Origin: Thermoflexus sp.
GTDB taxonomy: Bacteria; Chloroflexota; Anaerolineae; Thermoflexales; Thermoflexaceae
Direction of reading: 5' to 3'
Assembly: GCA_017743605.1 (NCBI GenBank)
Contig: JAGHYO010000020.1
Span: forward strand, 1-17,264
DNA length: 17,264 nt
Positions 7,785-15,532 of this stretch are shown here, piece after piece. The notes under the pieces were generated by a model that was given only the letters and a program-made list of their open reading frames with translations, had not been told where the DNA came from and ran no database searches. Position 1 is the stretch's first letter, and each line of letters opens with the position of its first letter. Made by a program: the position numbers and the translations under genes.

Positions 7785-8354
7785 ATGAACACGCTGAACC
7801 GCGTCCTGGCGGTGCTGATGATCCTACTGGCGATCCCGCTCTGCAGCGTGTCCCTCATCACGCCGGTGGAGCTGGCCCGCCTGCTCCAGGCCAGCCTGGG
7901 AAGCCTGGCGGAGAGCCTTAGTCAGATCCGCCCTGAGATCCGCTATGGAGCAGGGATCCTGCTGGCTGTGGTAGTGGATGCCTTGCTGCTCCTTTGGCTG
8001 GTGCTGGAGATCCGGCCCCCGCGGCGGATCATCCGGGTCCCGGGGGTGAGCGGGGCGACGGTGGCTGTGGCCGTGGAGTCTGTCCGGGAACGGCTGCGAT
8101 ATCATCTGGATCAGCTGGCCGATGTGATCGAGGCCCGGCCCCGGGTGATCCCGCACCGAGATGGGCTGCAGGTGGAGCTGGACGTCCTCACCGCGCCCGA
8201 GGTGGACGTCCCCCGCAAGGCGGAAGAGATCCTGCAGATCGCACGGTGGGTGGTGGAGGAGAAGATGGGCTTGCGCCTGCAGGGCCAGCCGGTGGTCCGC
8301 ATCCGCCATGCTCCCTATCCACGGGAGGGGCAGCGCCCGCCGGCCCCGGCTTGA
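7785..8354 (+). CDS. AmaP-like membrane protein with Asp23-type cytoplasmic domain
   Basis: A 189-residue protein with two hydrophobic segments (about residues 6-25 and 55-76), followed by a soluble C-terminal domain that opens with GVSGATVAVAVESVRERLRY and continues with HRDGLQVELDVLTAPEVDVP. This matches the plan of alkaline-shock membrane-anchor proteins (AmaP), which are related to or bind Asp23/Gls24 proteins and sit in the cytoplasmic membrane. Its exact role is not well established; an envelope-stress function is inferred from that family. The ATG at 7785 is chosen because GGAGG lies 6 bases upstream; the in-frame TTG at 7770 is less likely. It lies between ribF and scpB in the same direction. 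Confidence 0.7.
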   Translation: MNTLNRVLAVLMILLAIPLCSVSLITPVELARLLQASLGSLAESLSQIRPEIRYGAGILLAVVVDALLLLWLVLEIRPPRRIIRVPGVSGATVAVAVESVRERLRYHLDQLADVIEARPRVIPHRDGLQVELDVLTAPEVDVPRKAEEILQIARWVVEEKMGLRLQGQPVVRIRHAPYPREGQRPPAPA

Positions 8355-8378
8355 TCGGCGGCGGGAGAATCCCAAGGG

Positions 8379-8987
8379 ATGGAGATGAGATTTGGGAGGT
8401 CCAAGGCCGTGACAGAGCCGCAGCGGGAATGGTTTTCCCGGCCGCTCACACAGCCCAACGGGGAGCTCTCCCTGGAGGCGCGGGTGGAGGCGTTGCTGTT
8501 CGTCGCGGAGGAGCCCCCCTCTGTCGTTCAGCTGGCCCGGGCCATAGAGTCCACCCCGGAGGCGGTGGAAGAGGCGCTGCGGGGGCTGGCGGAGCGCCTG
8601 AGGGATCGAGGGCTCCGGCTACAGCGGAAGGGGGATCGGGTGCAGCTGGTGACCGCGCCCGAGGCGGCGGAGGATGTGCGCCGTTTCTTAGGCCTGACCG
8701 CGGGCCCGCGGCTTTCCCCCGCCGCGCTGGAGACGCTGGCCATCATCGCTTACCGTCAGCCCATCACCCGCGGGGAGATCGAGGCCATCCGCGGGGTGAA
8801 CTGCGATGGGGTGCTGCGCACCCTCCTCGCCCGCGGGCTGATCGAAGAGGTCGGGCGGTCGGAGGGGCCGGGCCGCCCGATCCTTTACGGGACCACCTTC
8901 CTCTTCCTCCAGCATTTCGGGCTGCGCTCCCTGCAGGACCTCCCGCCGCTGGATGGGATGGAGGAGGCGAGTTCCCCCGCTACGTGA
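8379..8987 (+). CDS. scpB: Segregation and condensation protein B
   Basis: ScpB works with ScpA and SMC in the bacterial condensin complex for chromosome compaction and segregation. The protein shows the two winged-helix domains of the family: an N-terminal part (LEARVEALLFVAEEPPSVVQ) and the diagnostic LSPAALETLAIIAYRQPITR with GEIEAIRGVNCDGVLRTLLA after it, then GRPILYGTT and FLQHFGLRSLQDLP. The length is 202 residues. The ATG at 8379 is chosen; an ATG six bases later is equally possible, since no perfectly spaced ribosome binding site separates the two. scpA is not adjacent. The last 8 bases overlap the convergent nucleotidyltransferase gene, so no terminator fits between them. Confidence 0.95.
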   Translation: MEMRFGRSKAVTEPQREWFSRPLTQPNGELSLEARVEALLFVAEEPPSVVQLARAIESTPEAVEEALRGLAERLRDRGLRLQRKGDRVQLVTAPEAAEDVRRFLGLTAGPRLSPAALETLAIIAYRQPITRGEIEAIRGVNCDGVLRTLLARGLIEEVGRSEGPGRPILYGTTFLFLQHFGLRSLQDLPPLDGMEEASSPAT

Positions 8988-9966
8988 AATCGATGCTGGA
9001 GGAGTCCCCCACGTTGAAGCAGCGGAACCGCCCGCCCACATGGGCGTCGCGGCCGATGAGGGATCCTTCGAGGATGGCGTTTGTGATGCGCGCCCCGCTG
9101 TCGACAATGGAGTCGCGGACGATGGCGTTCTCGATGAAGCAGCCATCGGCGATGGTGGCGTAGGGACCGATGACCGCATGCCGGACGTGGGCAGTGGGGG
9201 AGATGAAGACGGGGGGGATGATCACCACCCCCTCGCGTTGGGCCTCCCGAGAGTTGTCGTGACCGTGGGCGAGCAGGTAGCGGTTGGTCTCCAGCACCGC
9301 CTCCGGCGTCCCACAATCTACCCAGACGTTCACCTCACGCACCCGCAGCCGCTGGCCGTATTCCAGGGAGATGTTCAGGGCGTCCGTCAGGAAATACTCG
9401 CCCCGGGTGCGGATCCCCCGGGCCATCAGCTCCTCACAGGCTTTCACCAGCAAAGGGCCGTTGCGGATGTAATACATCCCGATCACCGCCAAGCGGTTCT
9501 CCAGGCTGGCCGGCTTCTCCACGAAGCGGGTGACATAGCCCCGAGCGTCCAGCTCCACCACCCCGAAGCGTCGGGGATCATCGACCTCCTTCACGAAGGC
9601 GATCCCATCGGCGTCCTTCAGGTCCAGGTCCCGAAGGTCTGCCTCGAAGAGGGTGTCGGCGAAGATGATCACGATGGGGCCGTCGATGTAATCCCGGGCC
9701 AGCCAGAGGGCGTGGGCCTGGCCGAGCAGCTCCTTCTGCTCCACATAGCGGGAGGGGAGACGGTAGGTGCTGTCCACATACTGCTGGATCTGCTCGCCCA
9801 GGTAGCCCACGATGAAAATGTATTCTTCCGGGTTGAGGACGGCCAGCTTCTCCAGGATGTAGCCGAGGAAGGGCTTGCCGGCCACGTTGATGAGGGGCTT
9901 TGGCTTGCTGTAGGTGTGCGGCCGCAGCCGGGTCCCGAACCCGGCCACCGGGATCACCGCTTTCAT
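8980..9966 (-). CDS. Nucleotide-sugar pyrophosphorylase with beta-helix domain
   Basis: A 328-residue enzyme with an N-terminal nucleotidyltransferase domain and a C-terminal left-handed beta-helix domain, as in the long RmlA-like glucose-1-phosphate thymidylyl/uridylyl transferases. It would join NTP and a sugar 1-phosphate to give NDP-sugar and pyrophosphate. Evidence: AGFGTRLRPHTYSKPKPL at the start, RGEYFLTDAL, VNVWVDCGTPEAVLETNRYL, then hexapeptide-like strands (ISPTAHVRHAVIGPYATIAD). The ATG at 9964-9966 has GGAGG 7 bases upstream; a GTG one codon earlier is in frame. It is the last gene after treT (74 bases), and supplying NDP-glucose to TreT is the natural inference. The base and sugar specificity are not proven by sequence. 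Confidence 0.88.
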   Translation of the reverse strand: MKAVIPVAGFGTRLRPHTYSKPKPLINVAGKPFLGYILEKLAVLNPEEYIFIVGYLGEQIQQYVDSTYRLPSRYVEQKELLGQAHALWLARDYIDGPIVIIFADTLFEADLRDLDLKDADGIAFVKEVDDPRRFGVVELDARGYVTRFVEKPASLENRLAVIGMYYIRNGPLLVKACEELMARGIRTRGEYFLTDALNISLEYGQRLRVREVNVWVDCGTPEAVLETNRYLLAHGHDNSREAQREGVVIIPPVFISPTAHVRHAVIGPYATIADGCFIENAIVRDSIVDSGARITNAILEGSLIGRDAHVGGRFRCFNVGDSSSIDFT

Positions 9967-10040
9967 CACCGGACCTCCTGCGGAGAGTGGGGGTCTTCAT
10001 CTTAGCCCAGGCGCGCCAGGACGGAAAACCCGCCCCTTGC

Positions 10041-11279
10041 CTATACCCCCAGCTCCCGCAGGAGGGTCAGCTCATCCCGGAGGCCCCGGGTACAAAGGAA
10101 GTGGCGCCGCACGTGCTCCCGCCCGCGCGCCCCCATCGCCTGCGCTTCCTCCGGATGGAGGAGGAGGTAGAGGGCCTTCTCCGCGCACGCCCTGACGCTG
10201 TCCACCAGGAACCCGGTCTCCCCGTCGCGAATCTGCAGAGGGATCCCGCCGGCCTGGCCTCCGATGACCGGCTTGCCCTTCCACAGGGCTTCGGTCACCG
10301 TCAGCCCAAACCCCTCCCGCAGGGATTTCTGGATCACCACCGCGGCCGCCCGCTGGAAGGCGTTCACCTCCCACGCGCCCACGCCATGGAAGTTGTGCAG
10401 CACGTAGAGGTCCGGATCCTCCCCCGCGTGCCGCAGCGTGCGGTCGTAATACCACCAGCCCTCCGGGTCGTCGTGGGCCATAGAGCCCACCAGAGCCAGC
10501 TGGACCTCCGGCCGCTCCCGCTTGACCAGCCGGTACGCGTCGATCACCCCAATGGGATCCTTCCACGGATCGAAGCGGGAGACCTGAAGGAGGAGCGGCC
10601 GATCGGGATCCACCCCGAAGCGGGCGACGATGGCGCGGGCTTCGTCCTCTTCCATCAGCGCGTTCTTCGGGGAGAGCGGATCGATGGTCGGCGGGATGAT
10701 GGCCACCTGGCGGACGGGGAAATCCGGCCCTACGTATTCGGCCATGGTGAAGATCGCCGCGTCGTAGGCGGAGAGATAGGGGAGCAGGAAAGACCAAAAA
10801 GGCGGATGCGGGGTGCGGGTGTCGATGTGGCAGCGCCAGATCCAGCGCCGGGCCCCCTGGCGCTCCCGGAACGCCGGGATACCGGCGGGCTGGGGGTCAT
10901 GGATGAAGATCACGTCGTAATCTCCTGCCAGCCGCGCAGCGTTGCGCCGGTTCCCCTCCCGCCAGATCTCCTGCATCTCGGCAGGGAAGGGGAGCTCCAT
11001 CCCCTGCAGGCCGTTGTGCATGGCCTTGGTGACCCGGAAGAAGGCCTCGTCGCCATGGATCACCCGCCATTCGGCCTCCAGGCCCAGGTCACGCAGCAAG
11101 GAGATGTGGGTGCTCAGGATCTCCGCCACGCCGCCACCGAAGGCGGTGGCGTTCACATGGAGCAGGCGCATGCCGCGCAGCGGCGCGGCCAGCTCCCGCA
11201 GCGCTTCGACTTCCTCCTCTCCCACCACCGGACGCAGCGCGTCCAGGGAGCGGGGCGTCACAGACACCGGCTCGTGCAT
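10041..11279 (-). CDS. treT: Trehalose synthase TreT-like glycosyltransferase (GT4)
   Basis: TreT reversibly joins NDP-glucose and glucose to make trehalose, and in some organisms acts mainly to break down imported trehalose. The 412-residue length matches archaeal and bacterial TreT. Signature parts are LLHVNATAFGGGVAEIL (about 39-55), EWRVIHGDEAFFRVTKAMHN, IDPLSPKN, and the GT-B donor-site motif EGFGLTVTEALWKGKPVIGG with the paired glutamates near 322 and 330. The ATG at 11277-11279 has AAGGAG 8 bases upstream. The frame stays open into malG, but that extension is the permease gene in another register. Its place right after MalF/MalG-type permease genes resembles the trehalose/maltose cluster known from Thermococcus. 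Family assignment is firm; the in vivo direction is inferred. Confidence 0.9.
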   Translation of the reverse strand: MHEPVSVTPRSLDALRPVVGEEEVEALRELAAPLRGMRLLHVNATAFGGGVAEILSTHISLLRDLGLEAEWRVIHGDEAFFRVTKAMHNGLQGMELPFPAEMQEIWREGNRRNAARLAGDYDVIFIHDPQPAGIPAFRERQGARRWIWRCHIDTRTPHPPFWSFLLPYLSAYDAAIFTMAEYVGPDFPVRQVAIIPPTIDPLSPKNALMEEDEARAIVARFGVDPDRPLLLQVSRFDPWKDPIGVIDAYRLVKRERPEVQLALVGSMAHDDPEGWWYYDRTLRHAGEDPDLYVLHNFHGVGAWEVNAFQRAAAVVIQKSLREGFGLTVTEALWKGKPVIGGQAGGIPLQIRDGETGFLVDSVRACAEKALYLLLHPEEAQAMGARGREHVRRHFLCTRGLRDELTLLRELGV

Positions 11280-11338
11280 CGCGGGCTCTCCTTGCAGGGG
11301 ATAAGGCCTGGGAGGCGCCTGCGGGCCCTGCCCCGGGC

Positions 11339-12169
11339 TCATTTCAGCGTCCATCCGATCAGGCCGCGGATGTAGTAGCGCTGGAGCAGGGCGAAGACCA
11401 GGATGGGCACGCTCATGGTCAGGATGGAGGCGGCGGTGAGCACCCCCCAGTCGATGTGATATTGCCCTCGCAACAGCGGGATGCGCTGGGTGGCCACCAG
11501 CATGTCCGGGTCGTAGATCAGGATCAGGGCCATGAAGAAGTCGTTCCAGACCCAGGTCAGTTGCAGGGCGGCCGCCGAGGCCAGGCCGGGGAGGCTCAGG
11601 GGCAGCACAATCCGGGTGAAGATCTGGAACCGGCTGGCCCCATCTATGCTGGCCGCCTCTTCGAGCTCCGGAGGCAGGGTGGAGAAATAGTTGCGCAGGA
11701 AAAGGATCACCCAGGGCAGGGCCCATGCGGTGTGCACCAGGATCAATCCGGCATAATGGTTGATCAGCCCCAGGTCCCGCAGGAAGCGGAACAGAGGAAC
11801 AGCCACCATCTGCTGGGGGATGGCCATCAGCAGCACGATGATCACGAAGATAGGGTCCCGGCGCGGGAAGGGGAAGCGCAGCAGAGCGTAAGCAGCCAAA
11901 GCCCCGATCAAGAGGGGCAGGGCCGTAGAGGGGATCACCACCAGCAACGAATTGCGGATCCCCTGGCTCATCGGCGCGGTGGGATGATTCCAGGCCTTAA
12001 TGAAGTTGTCTAGGGAGACGGTGAAGGAGGAGAACTGCCACCAGCCATGGATCAGCTCGCTCTGGGGGCGCAGGGCGCTCATCAGGATCCCGAGGAAGGG
12101 GATGATCCAAGCCAGCCCGATCCCCCAAGCCAGGGCATTGATCAACAACTCCCGTCCCCATCGCCGCAT
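11339..12169 (-). CDS. Sugar ABC transporter permease, MalG type
   Basis: One of two inner-membrane subunits of a carbohydrate uptake (CUT1) importer. The 276-residue protein has about six hydrophobic segments and the conserved EAA loop EEAASIDGASRFQIFTRIVL, which docks on the ATPase. The C-terminal end (RYYIRGLIGWTLK) is typical of MalG relatives. The ATG at 12167-12169 follows the malF-like stop by 6 bases, with GGAGTGAG inside the end of that gene as ribosome binding site, so the two are translationally close. The partners are the neighbouring MalF-type permease and the binding lipoprotein. No ATPase gene of the MalK type is in the operon. A 59-base gap separates it from treT. Confidence 0.93.
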   Translation of the reverse strand: MRRWGRELLINALAWGIGLAWIIPFLGILMSALRPQSELIHGWWQFSSFTVSLDNFIKAWNHPTAPMSQGIRNSLLVVIPSTALPLLIGALAAYALLRFPFPRRDPIFVIIVLLMAIPQQMVAVPLFRFLRDLGLINHYAGLILVHTAWALPWVILFLRNYFSTLPPELEEAASIDGASRFQIFTRIVLPLSLPGLASAAALQLTWVWNDFFMALILIYDPDMLVATQRIPLLRGQYHIDWGVLTAASILTMSVPILVFALLQRYYIRGLIGWTLK

Positions 12170-12175
12170 GGCCGC

Positions 12176-13087
12176 TCACTCCGAGGACCGCAGGGTCCGC
12201 ACGAACCAGAGGCCGACGATCAGCATGAAGAAGGTCAGCACGGTCGCCACCGCCGCTGCCCGGGGGAACTCCAGGGCGCGGAAGGCGTAAAAATACATCT
12301 GGAGGGCGAGCACCATGGTGGACCCGCCAGGCCCGCCCAGGGTTGCCGTGTAGACGATGTCGAAGATCCTCAGCTCCCAGAGGATGGTCATGGTCACGAT
12401 GATCGTGGTGACCGGTCGGAGGCTGGGGACCGTGATATACCAGAACTGTTGGAAGGGGCTGGCCCCGTCCACTGCGGCGGCCTCGTAGTAATCCCGTGGG
12501 ATCATGGCCAGACCGGCGCTGTAGAGGATCATGCTGAAGCCCGCCCAGAGCCAGACCGAACCGAGGATGAGGGCGAGGAGCGCGGTCTCCGGATAGGCGG
12601 TCCAGCTCAGCCCCAATTCCGCCAGCCCCAGCGCCCGCATGATCGCCGTCACCACCCCTGCGTTCTCGTCGAACAGGAAGCGGATGATCACCCCGCCCAC
12701 GATCATCGGGGTGACCATTCCCAGGAAGATGACCGACTTCAGGAAGGTGGCCCCCCGGGCCCGCTCCAGCAGCACCGCCAGGATCAGGCCCAGCCCCACG
12801 GTAAGGGGGAGATGGAGCAGGATCCAGACGGCGTTGTGCACCAGGGAACCCCAGGGCGGCGGCCCGGGGGGGAAACCGGTGAGGTTCAGGGTGTCCGAAT
12901 CGGAGAGAACCTCGATGAAGTTCCTCAGGCCGACGAAAGCGCCCCGCTTGTCCGTAAAGCTGAGGGCGACCGTCTGCATCGCGGGCAGGACGATCAGCAG
13001 GGAGATCAGGGCAAGGGCGGGGGCGGTGAACGCCAGGAACGCCCCCCAGCGCCGTATCTGTTCCCATCGGACGCGATGGCGCCCCAT
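12176..13087 (-). CDS. Sugar ABC transporter permease, MalF type
   Basis: The first of the two CUT1 permease subunits, 303 residues from the chosen ATG. It has about six hydrophobic segments, an N-terminal membrane anchor followed by a loop (FTDKRGAFVGLRNFIEVL, typical of MalF/UgpA relatives), and the EAA loop YEAAAVDGASPFQQFWYITV. The ATG at 13085-13087 is preferred, with GGGGAG 8 bases upstream; a GTG three codons earlier (13094-13096) is in frame but sits on the ribosome binding site. The 76-base interval before it holds a strong GC-rich hairpin that separates it from the binding-protein gene. Confidence 0.93.
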   Translation of the reverse strand: MGRHRVRWEQIRRWGAFLAFTAPALALISLLIVLPAMQTVALSFTDKRGAFVGLRNFIEVLSDSDTLNLTGFPPGPPPWGSLVHNAVWILLHLPLTVGLGLILAVLLERARGATFLKSVIFLGMVTPMIVGGVIIRFLFDENAGVVTAIMRALGLAELGLSWTAYPETALLALILGSVWLWAGFSMILYSAGLAMIPRDYYEAAAVDGASPFQQFWYITVPSLRPVTTIIVTMTILWELRIFDIVYTATLGGPGGSTMVLALQMYFYAFRALEFPRAAAVATVLTFFMLIVGLWFVRTLRSSE

Positions 13088-13127
13088 CCGCTCCACTCCC
13101 CTCTCGGGTAGCCCGCCCGGTTCAAGC

Positions 13128-13153
13128 GGGGAGGGCCTGCTCAGGCCCTCCCC
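13128..13153 (-). promoter_or_regulatory. GC-rich 12-bp hairpin between binding-protein and permease genes
   Basis: GGGGAGGGCCTG (13128-13139) and CAGGCCCTCCCC (13142-13153) are perfect inverted repeats with two bases between them, so the RNA would form at least 11 pairs with a 4-base loop. It lies 11 bases after the binding-protein stop in the transcript. No U tract follows, so it is not a classic intrinsic terminator. In CUT1 operons such as malE-malF of E. coli, hairpins here protect the upstream mRNA and let the binding protein be made in excess; the same role is inferred. Confidence 0.75.
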
Positions 13154-13163
13154 TCGCCTGCTC

Positions 13164-14426
13164 TCACTTCGTGGGGAACTTGGCGTCCAGCTGCCGGAGC
13201 ACGCTGTCCAGGGCCTGGGGGCGGACCCAGAGGAGCTTCATCTGATCCCAGAACAGACGTTGCCAGTCACCACCCACGGCGTCATCCAGGTCCGGCACCG
13301 TCGGCTGCTCCACGTTGGCCAGCGCCTCCGCCAGGGCGCGGTCCGCCGGCGGGTAGACGTCCGGGGAGATGTCCTTGCGGCCGGCCAGCTTGCCACCCTG
13401 TTTGGCCCGGACCTCCATCCCCTCCTTGCTGATCATGAAGGCGATCAGCTGCTTGGCCGCCTCCACGTTCTCGCTGTATTTGGGGATGAAGGCCAAGTCC
13501 GTCCCGCCCACCACGCCGCGGGCCCCGGGCAGGGTGAAGACCCCCAGATCGTTGGGATCCTTCACCATGCCGGTCAGCCAGTTCCCCATGAAGAACAGGC
13601 CGTATTCCTCATTCCACCAGAGGTCGATGGCCTGGGTCCACTCCACCGGATCGCTGAAGTATTTGCCGAGGAGGGGCACCAGCCGCTCGGCGAAAATGGA
13701 TCGGACCTGGGGGTCGGTGAAGCGGACCTTGCCGGCGATGAGGTTCTGCTGGAGCTCCGGCCCGCCGAAGGTGATCAGGAAGTGCTCCACGATGTCTCCC
13801 ACCGGCCAGCCCACGCCGTCGCCGGTGATGATCGCCTTCTTGATCCCAGGGATCGCCGAGATCTTGTCCAGGAGGGCCAGGAACTCCTCCCAGGTGGTCG
13901 GCGGCCGCAGGTTGTGCTTCTGGAAGAAGGACTTCTTATACCAGAAGCCCGGCTTCACAAACAGGACATACGGGGCGGCATAGACCCGGCCATCCACAGT
14001 GGTGGGCTGGAGGACGAACTGGTTCGCCTCCTTCTGCCACAGCTCCGTGAGGTCCACGGCGTGGTCCTTGTTCTCCCGGACCCACCACTCCCACATGAAG
14101 ATCACATCGCCCGGGGCCTGCTTCGCCTCAAATTGGGGCGGCAGGACCTGAGAGAGGTCCTCCGCGCGGTAGATCCGATACTGGATCTTCATGCCCAGCT
14201 TCTCCTCCGCAGCCTTGAGGACCGGGAGGAACTGGTCCATCTCCGCGCCCGACCATGGGCCGATGACTGTCAGGGTAGGGATTACCTTGACGACCTCGAT
14301 GGTTTTCTCCACCTCCCGCTCCACCACCCGGGTTTCCACAATGCGCTCCGGGGTGGGGGTGACCGCGGGCACGCAAGCGCTCAGCGCGAGCATCAGGACC
14401 ACGAGGGCCAGACCGATGCGCTTCAT
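13164..14426 (-). CDS. Sugar-binding lipoprotein of ABC importer, MalE type
   Basis: The extracytoplasmic substrate-binding component of the sugar importer, 420 residues. The N-terminus is a lipoprotein signal (MKRIGLALVVLMLALSAC) with LSAC as lipobox and Cys18 as the predicted lipidated residue. It is followed by a charged heptad-like stretch (ERIVETRVVEREVEKTIEVV, about 27-46) that probably forms a spacer helix from the membrane. The rest fits family 1 solute-binding proteins, for example AAPYVLFVKPGFWYKKSFF, PPTTWEEFLALLDKI and AKQLIAFMISKEGME. The ATG at 14424-14426 has AGGAGGT about 7 bases upstream and overlaps the stop of the LacI pseudogene (ATGA). The sugar bound is not determined; trehalose is inferred from treT downstream. 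Confidence 0.93.
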   Translation of the reverse strand: MKRIGLALVVLMLALSACVPAVTPTPERIVETRVVEREVEKTIEVVKVIPTLTVIGPWSGAEMDQFLPVLKAAEEKLGMKIQYRIYRAEDLSQVLPPQFEAKQAPGDVIFMWEWWVRENKDHAVDLTELWQKEANQFVLQPTTVDGRVYAAPYVLFVKPGFWYKKSFFQKHNLRPPTTWEEFLALLDKISAIPGIKKAIITGDGVGWPVGDIVEHFLITFGGPELQQNLIAGKVRFTDPQVRSIFAERLVPLLGKYFSDPVEWTQAIDLWWNEEYGLFFMGNWLTGMVKDPNDLGVFTLPGARGVVGGTDLAFIPKYSENVEAAKQLIAFMISKEGMEVRAKQGGKLAGRKDISPDVYPPADRALAEALANVEQPTVPDLDDAVGGDWQRLFWDQMKLLWVRPQALDSVLRQLDAKFPTK

Positions 14427-15400
14427 GCTCCACCTCCTGCGCCACAGGATTGACGGATGATCAGCCCGGTGGCCAGCCGGATCTCCTGCGTGGGAGGCCT
14501 TCCCTCCTCGATCCACCGGAGGAGCAGGTGGCTGGCGTGGAGCCCCAGCTCCTCCGCCGGCAGGCGCACGGTGGTCAGCGGCGGATCCACGTAAGCGGAG
14601 AGGGGAAGGTCATCGAAGCCCACGGTGGCGATGTCCTGGGGGACGCGCAGGCCATGGCGCCGGATGGCTTGCAGGGCTCCGAAGGCCACCGCATCGCTGG
14701 CCACAAAGACTGCTGTGATGGGATGCGGGAGCCGGAGCAGCCGCTCCATGGCTACCGCGCCGCTGGCGGAAGTGAAGGCGCCAAGGGCAACCCATGCTTC
14801 CTCGTAGGGCAGACCGGACTCCTCCGAGGCTTGGCGATAACCCGGCCAGGGCTCGTAACCCGCCGTGTACGAAAGAGGGGCGTTGGTGATCAGCCTGATG
14901 CGCCAGTGGCCCAACGGGGTTAAGTGGGGAACGGCTTCCGCCGCCGCATGAACGTTGTCCACGTCCACCGAGGGGATCAGGGTGTCGCTCACGCGGCCGA
15001 GGAGGAAGACCGGCGTCTCCTGGCTCCAGCGCGCCAGCTGCGCTCGATCCTCGAAGCGAGGCCCAGAGAGGATCACATCCACCCGGCGCTCCTGAAGCAA
15101 CACCACTATCTCCTCTGGGGATGATCTGGGGAGGGGGGGAAGATCAGCCGCTGAAATCCTGCCCTTCGCAACACACGGCTCAGACCACGAAGGGCCTCTA
15201 GAACGTCAGCGCAGACCTGATCGGAGGTCTGTCGCGATACCGAGGCGATCACCTCCGCGCGCCCGCGCACCAGATGCCGGGTCTCCTCTGGGATTCGAAC
15301 GCCCATCACCCCGTTAGGCACCAGCGAGGCCGTAGTGCGGGAAGACCCCAGCCATACGGGCCACGCCCTCCGCCGTCGGAGCCCCCTGAGGCTTTGCCAT
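14423..15400 (-). pseudogene. LacI-family regulator, broken by two frameshifts and a likely deletion
   Basis: The remains of a LacI/GalR repressor. Translation from the ATG at 15398-15400 (GAGGGG 6 bases upstream) gives MAKPQGAPTAEGVARMAGV, the first half of a LacI helix-turn-helix. The frame is then lost at GTCTTCCCGC; removing one T at 15342-15343 restores SRTTASLVPNG and GVRIPEETR. After EETR (near 15275) the sequence jumps to RGRAEVIA, so about 20 residues covering the normal hinge helix seem deleted. A second shift falls at 15121-15139, where a C7 tract ends the frame (TAG at 15106). The other register then continues with EEIVVLLQERRVDVILSGP and the ligand-binding core (VFLLGRVSDTLIPSVDVDN, FVASDAVAFGALQAIRRHG, TVGFDDLPLSAYVDPPLTTV) to a TGA that overlaps the lipoprotein start. 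Sequencing error could explain one shift but not the missing hinge. Confidence 0.82.
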
Positions 15401-15454
15401 CTTGTCCCCTCTACCCTGGCAATCCGACCGATGGTAACACGCGTCAGTGCGACC

Positions 15455-15483
15455 ATGATAATCCTCTCGTCTCAGTTTGTCAA
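15455..15483 (-). promoter_or_regulatory. Sigma70-type promoter of the sugar operon
   Basis: Read on the minus strand, TTGACA (15478-15483) is followed after exactly 17 bases by TATCAT (15455-15460). This is a perfect -35 and a good -10. Transcription would start near 15448, about 48 bases before the start codon of the LacI remnant. It also shows that an in-frame ATG at 15456, which lies inside the -10 region, cannot be the start of the regulator gene. This is the only strong promoter seen for the six genes that run down to 8980. Confidence 0.8.
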
Positions 15484-15484
15484 G

Positions 15485-15508
15485 TGCCATTTTTGGCAAT
15501 ATGGCAAT
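15485..15508. repeat. Inverted and direct TGGCAAT repeats beside the sugar operon promoter
   Basis: On the plus strand TGCCA (15485-15489) and TGGCA (15494-15498) form an inverted repeat with a TTTT spacer, and TGGCAAT occurs twice in direct order (15494-15500 and 15502-15508). The block lies 1-25 bases upstream of the -35 box of the sugar operon promoter. It lacks the central CG usual in LacI-family operators, so it may bind a different regulator or act as an AT-rich upstream element. Confidence 0.5.
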
Positions 15509-15532
15509 TTTCGACGATGGTGAAAGAAGATT

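Noticed and set aside
11280..11726. N-terminal extension of the TreT frame to a total of 561 codons
   Set aside because: It overlaps the MalG-type permease gene in another register, has Pro/Arg/His-rich shadow composition, and the ATG at 11279 has a good ribosome binding site and starts a protein of normal TreT length.
13128..13153. Intrinsic terminator after the binding-protein gene
   Set aside because: The hairpin is strong but is not followed by a U tract on the transcribed strand, and the downstream permease genes have no promoter of their own that I can see.
14423..15106. 227-codon frame as an intact short sugar-binding regulator
   Set aside because: It begins within the LacI ligand-binding domain without a ribosome binding site or DNA-binding part; it is the 3' piece of the pseudogene.
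15106..15456. 116-codon minus-strand frame as an independent gene
   Set aside because: Its ATG lies inside the -10 box of the operon promoter, and its middle and end are pieces of the broken LacI regulator in one of three registers.
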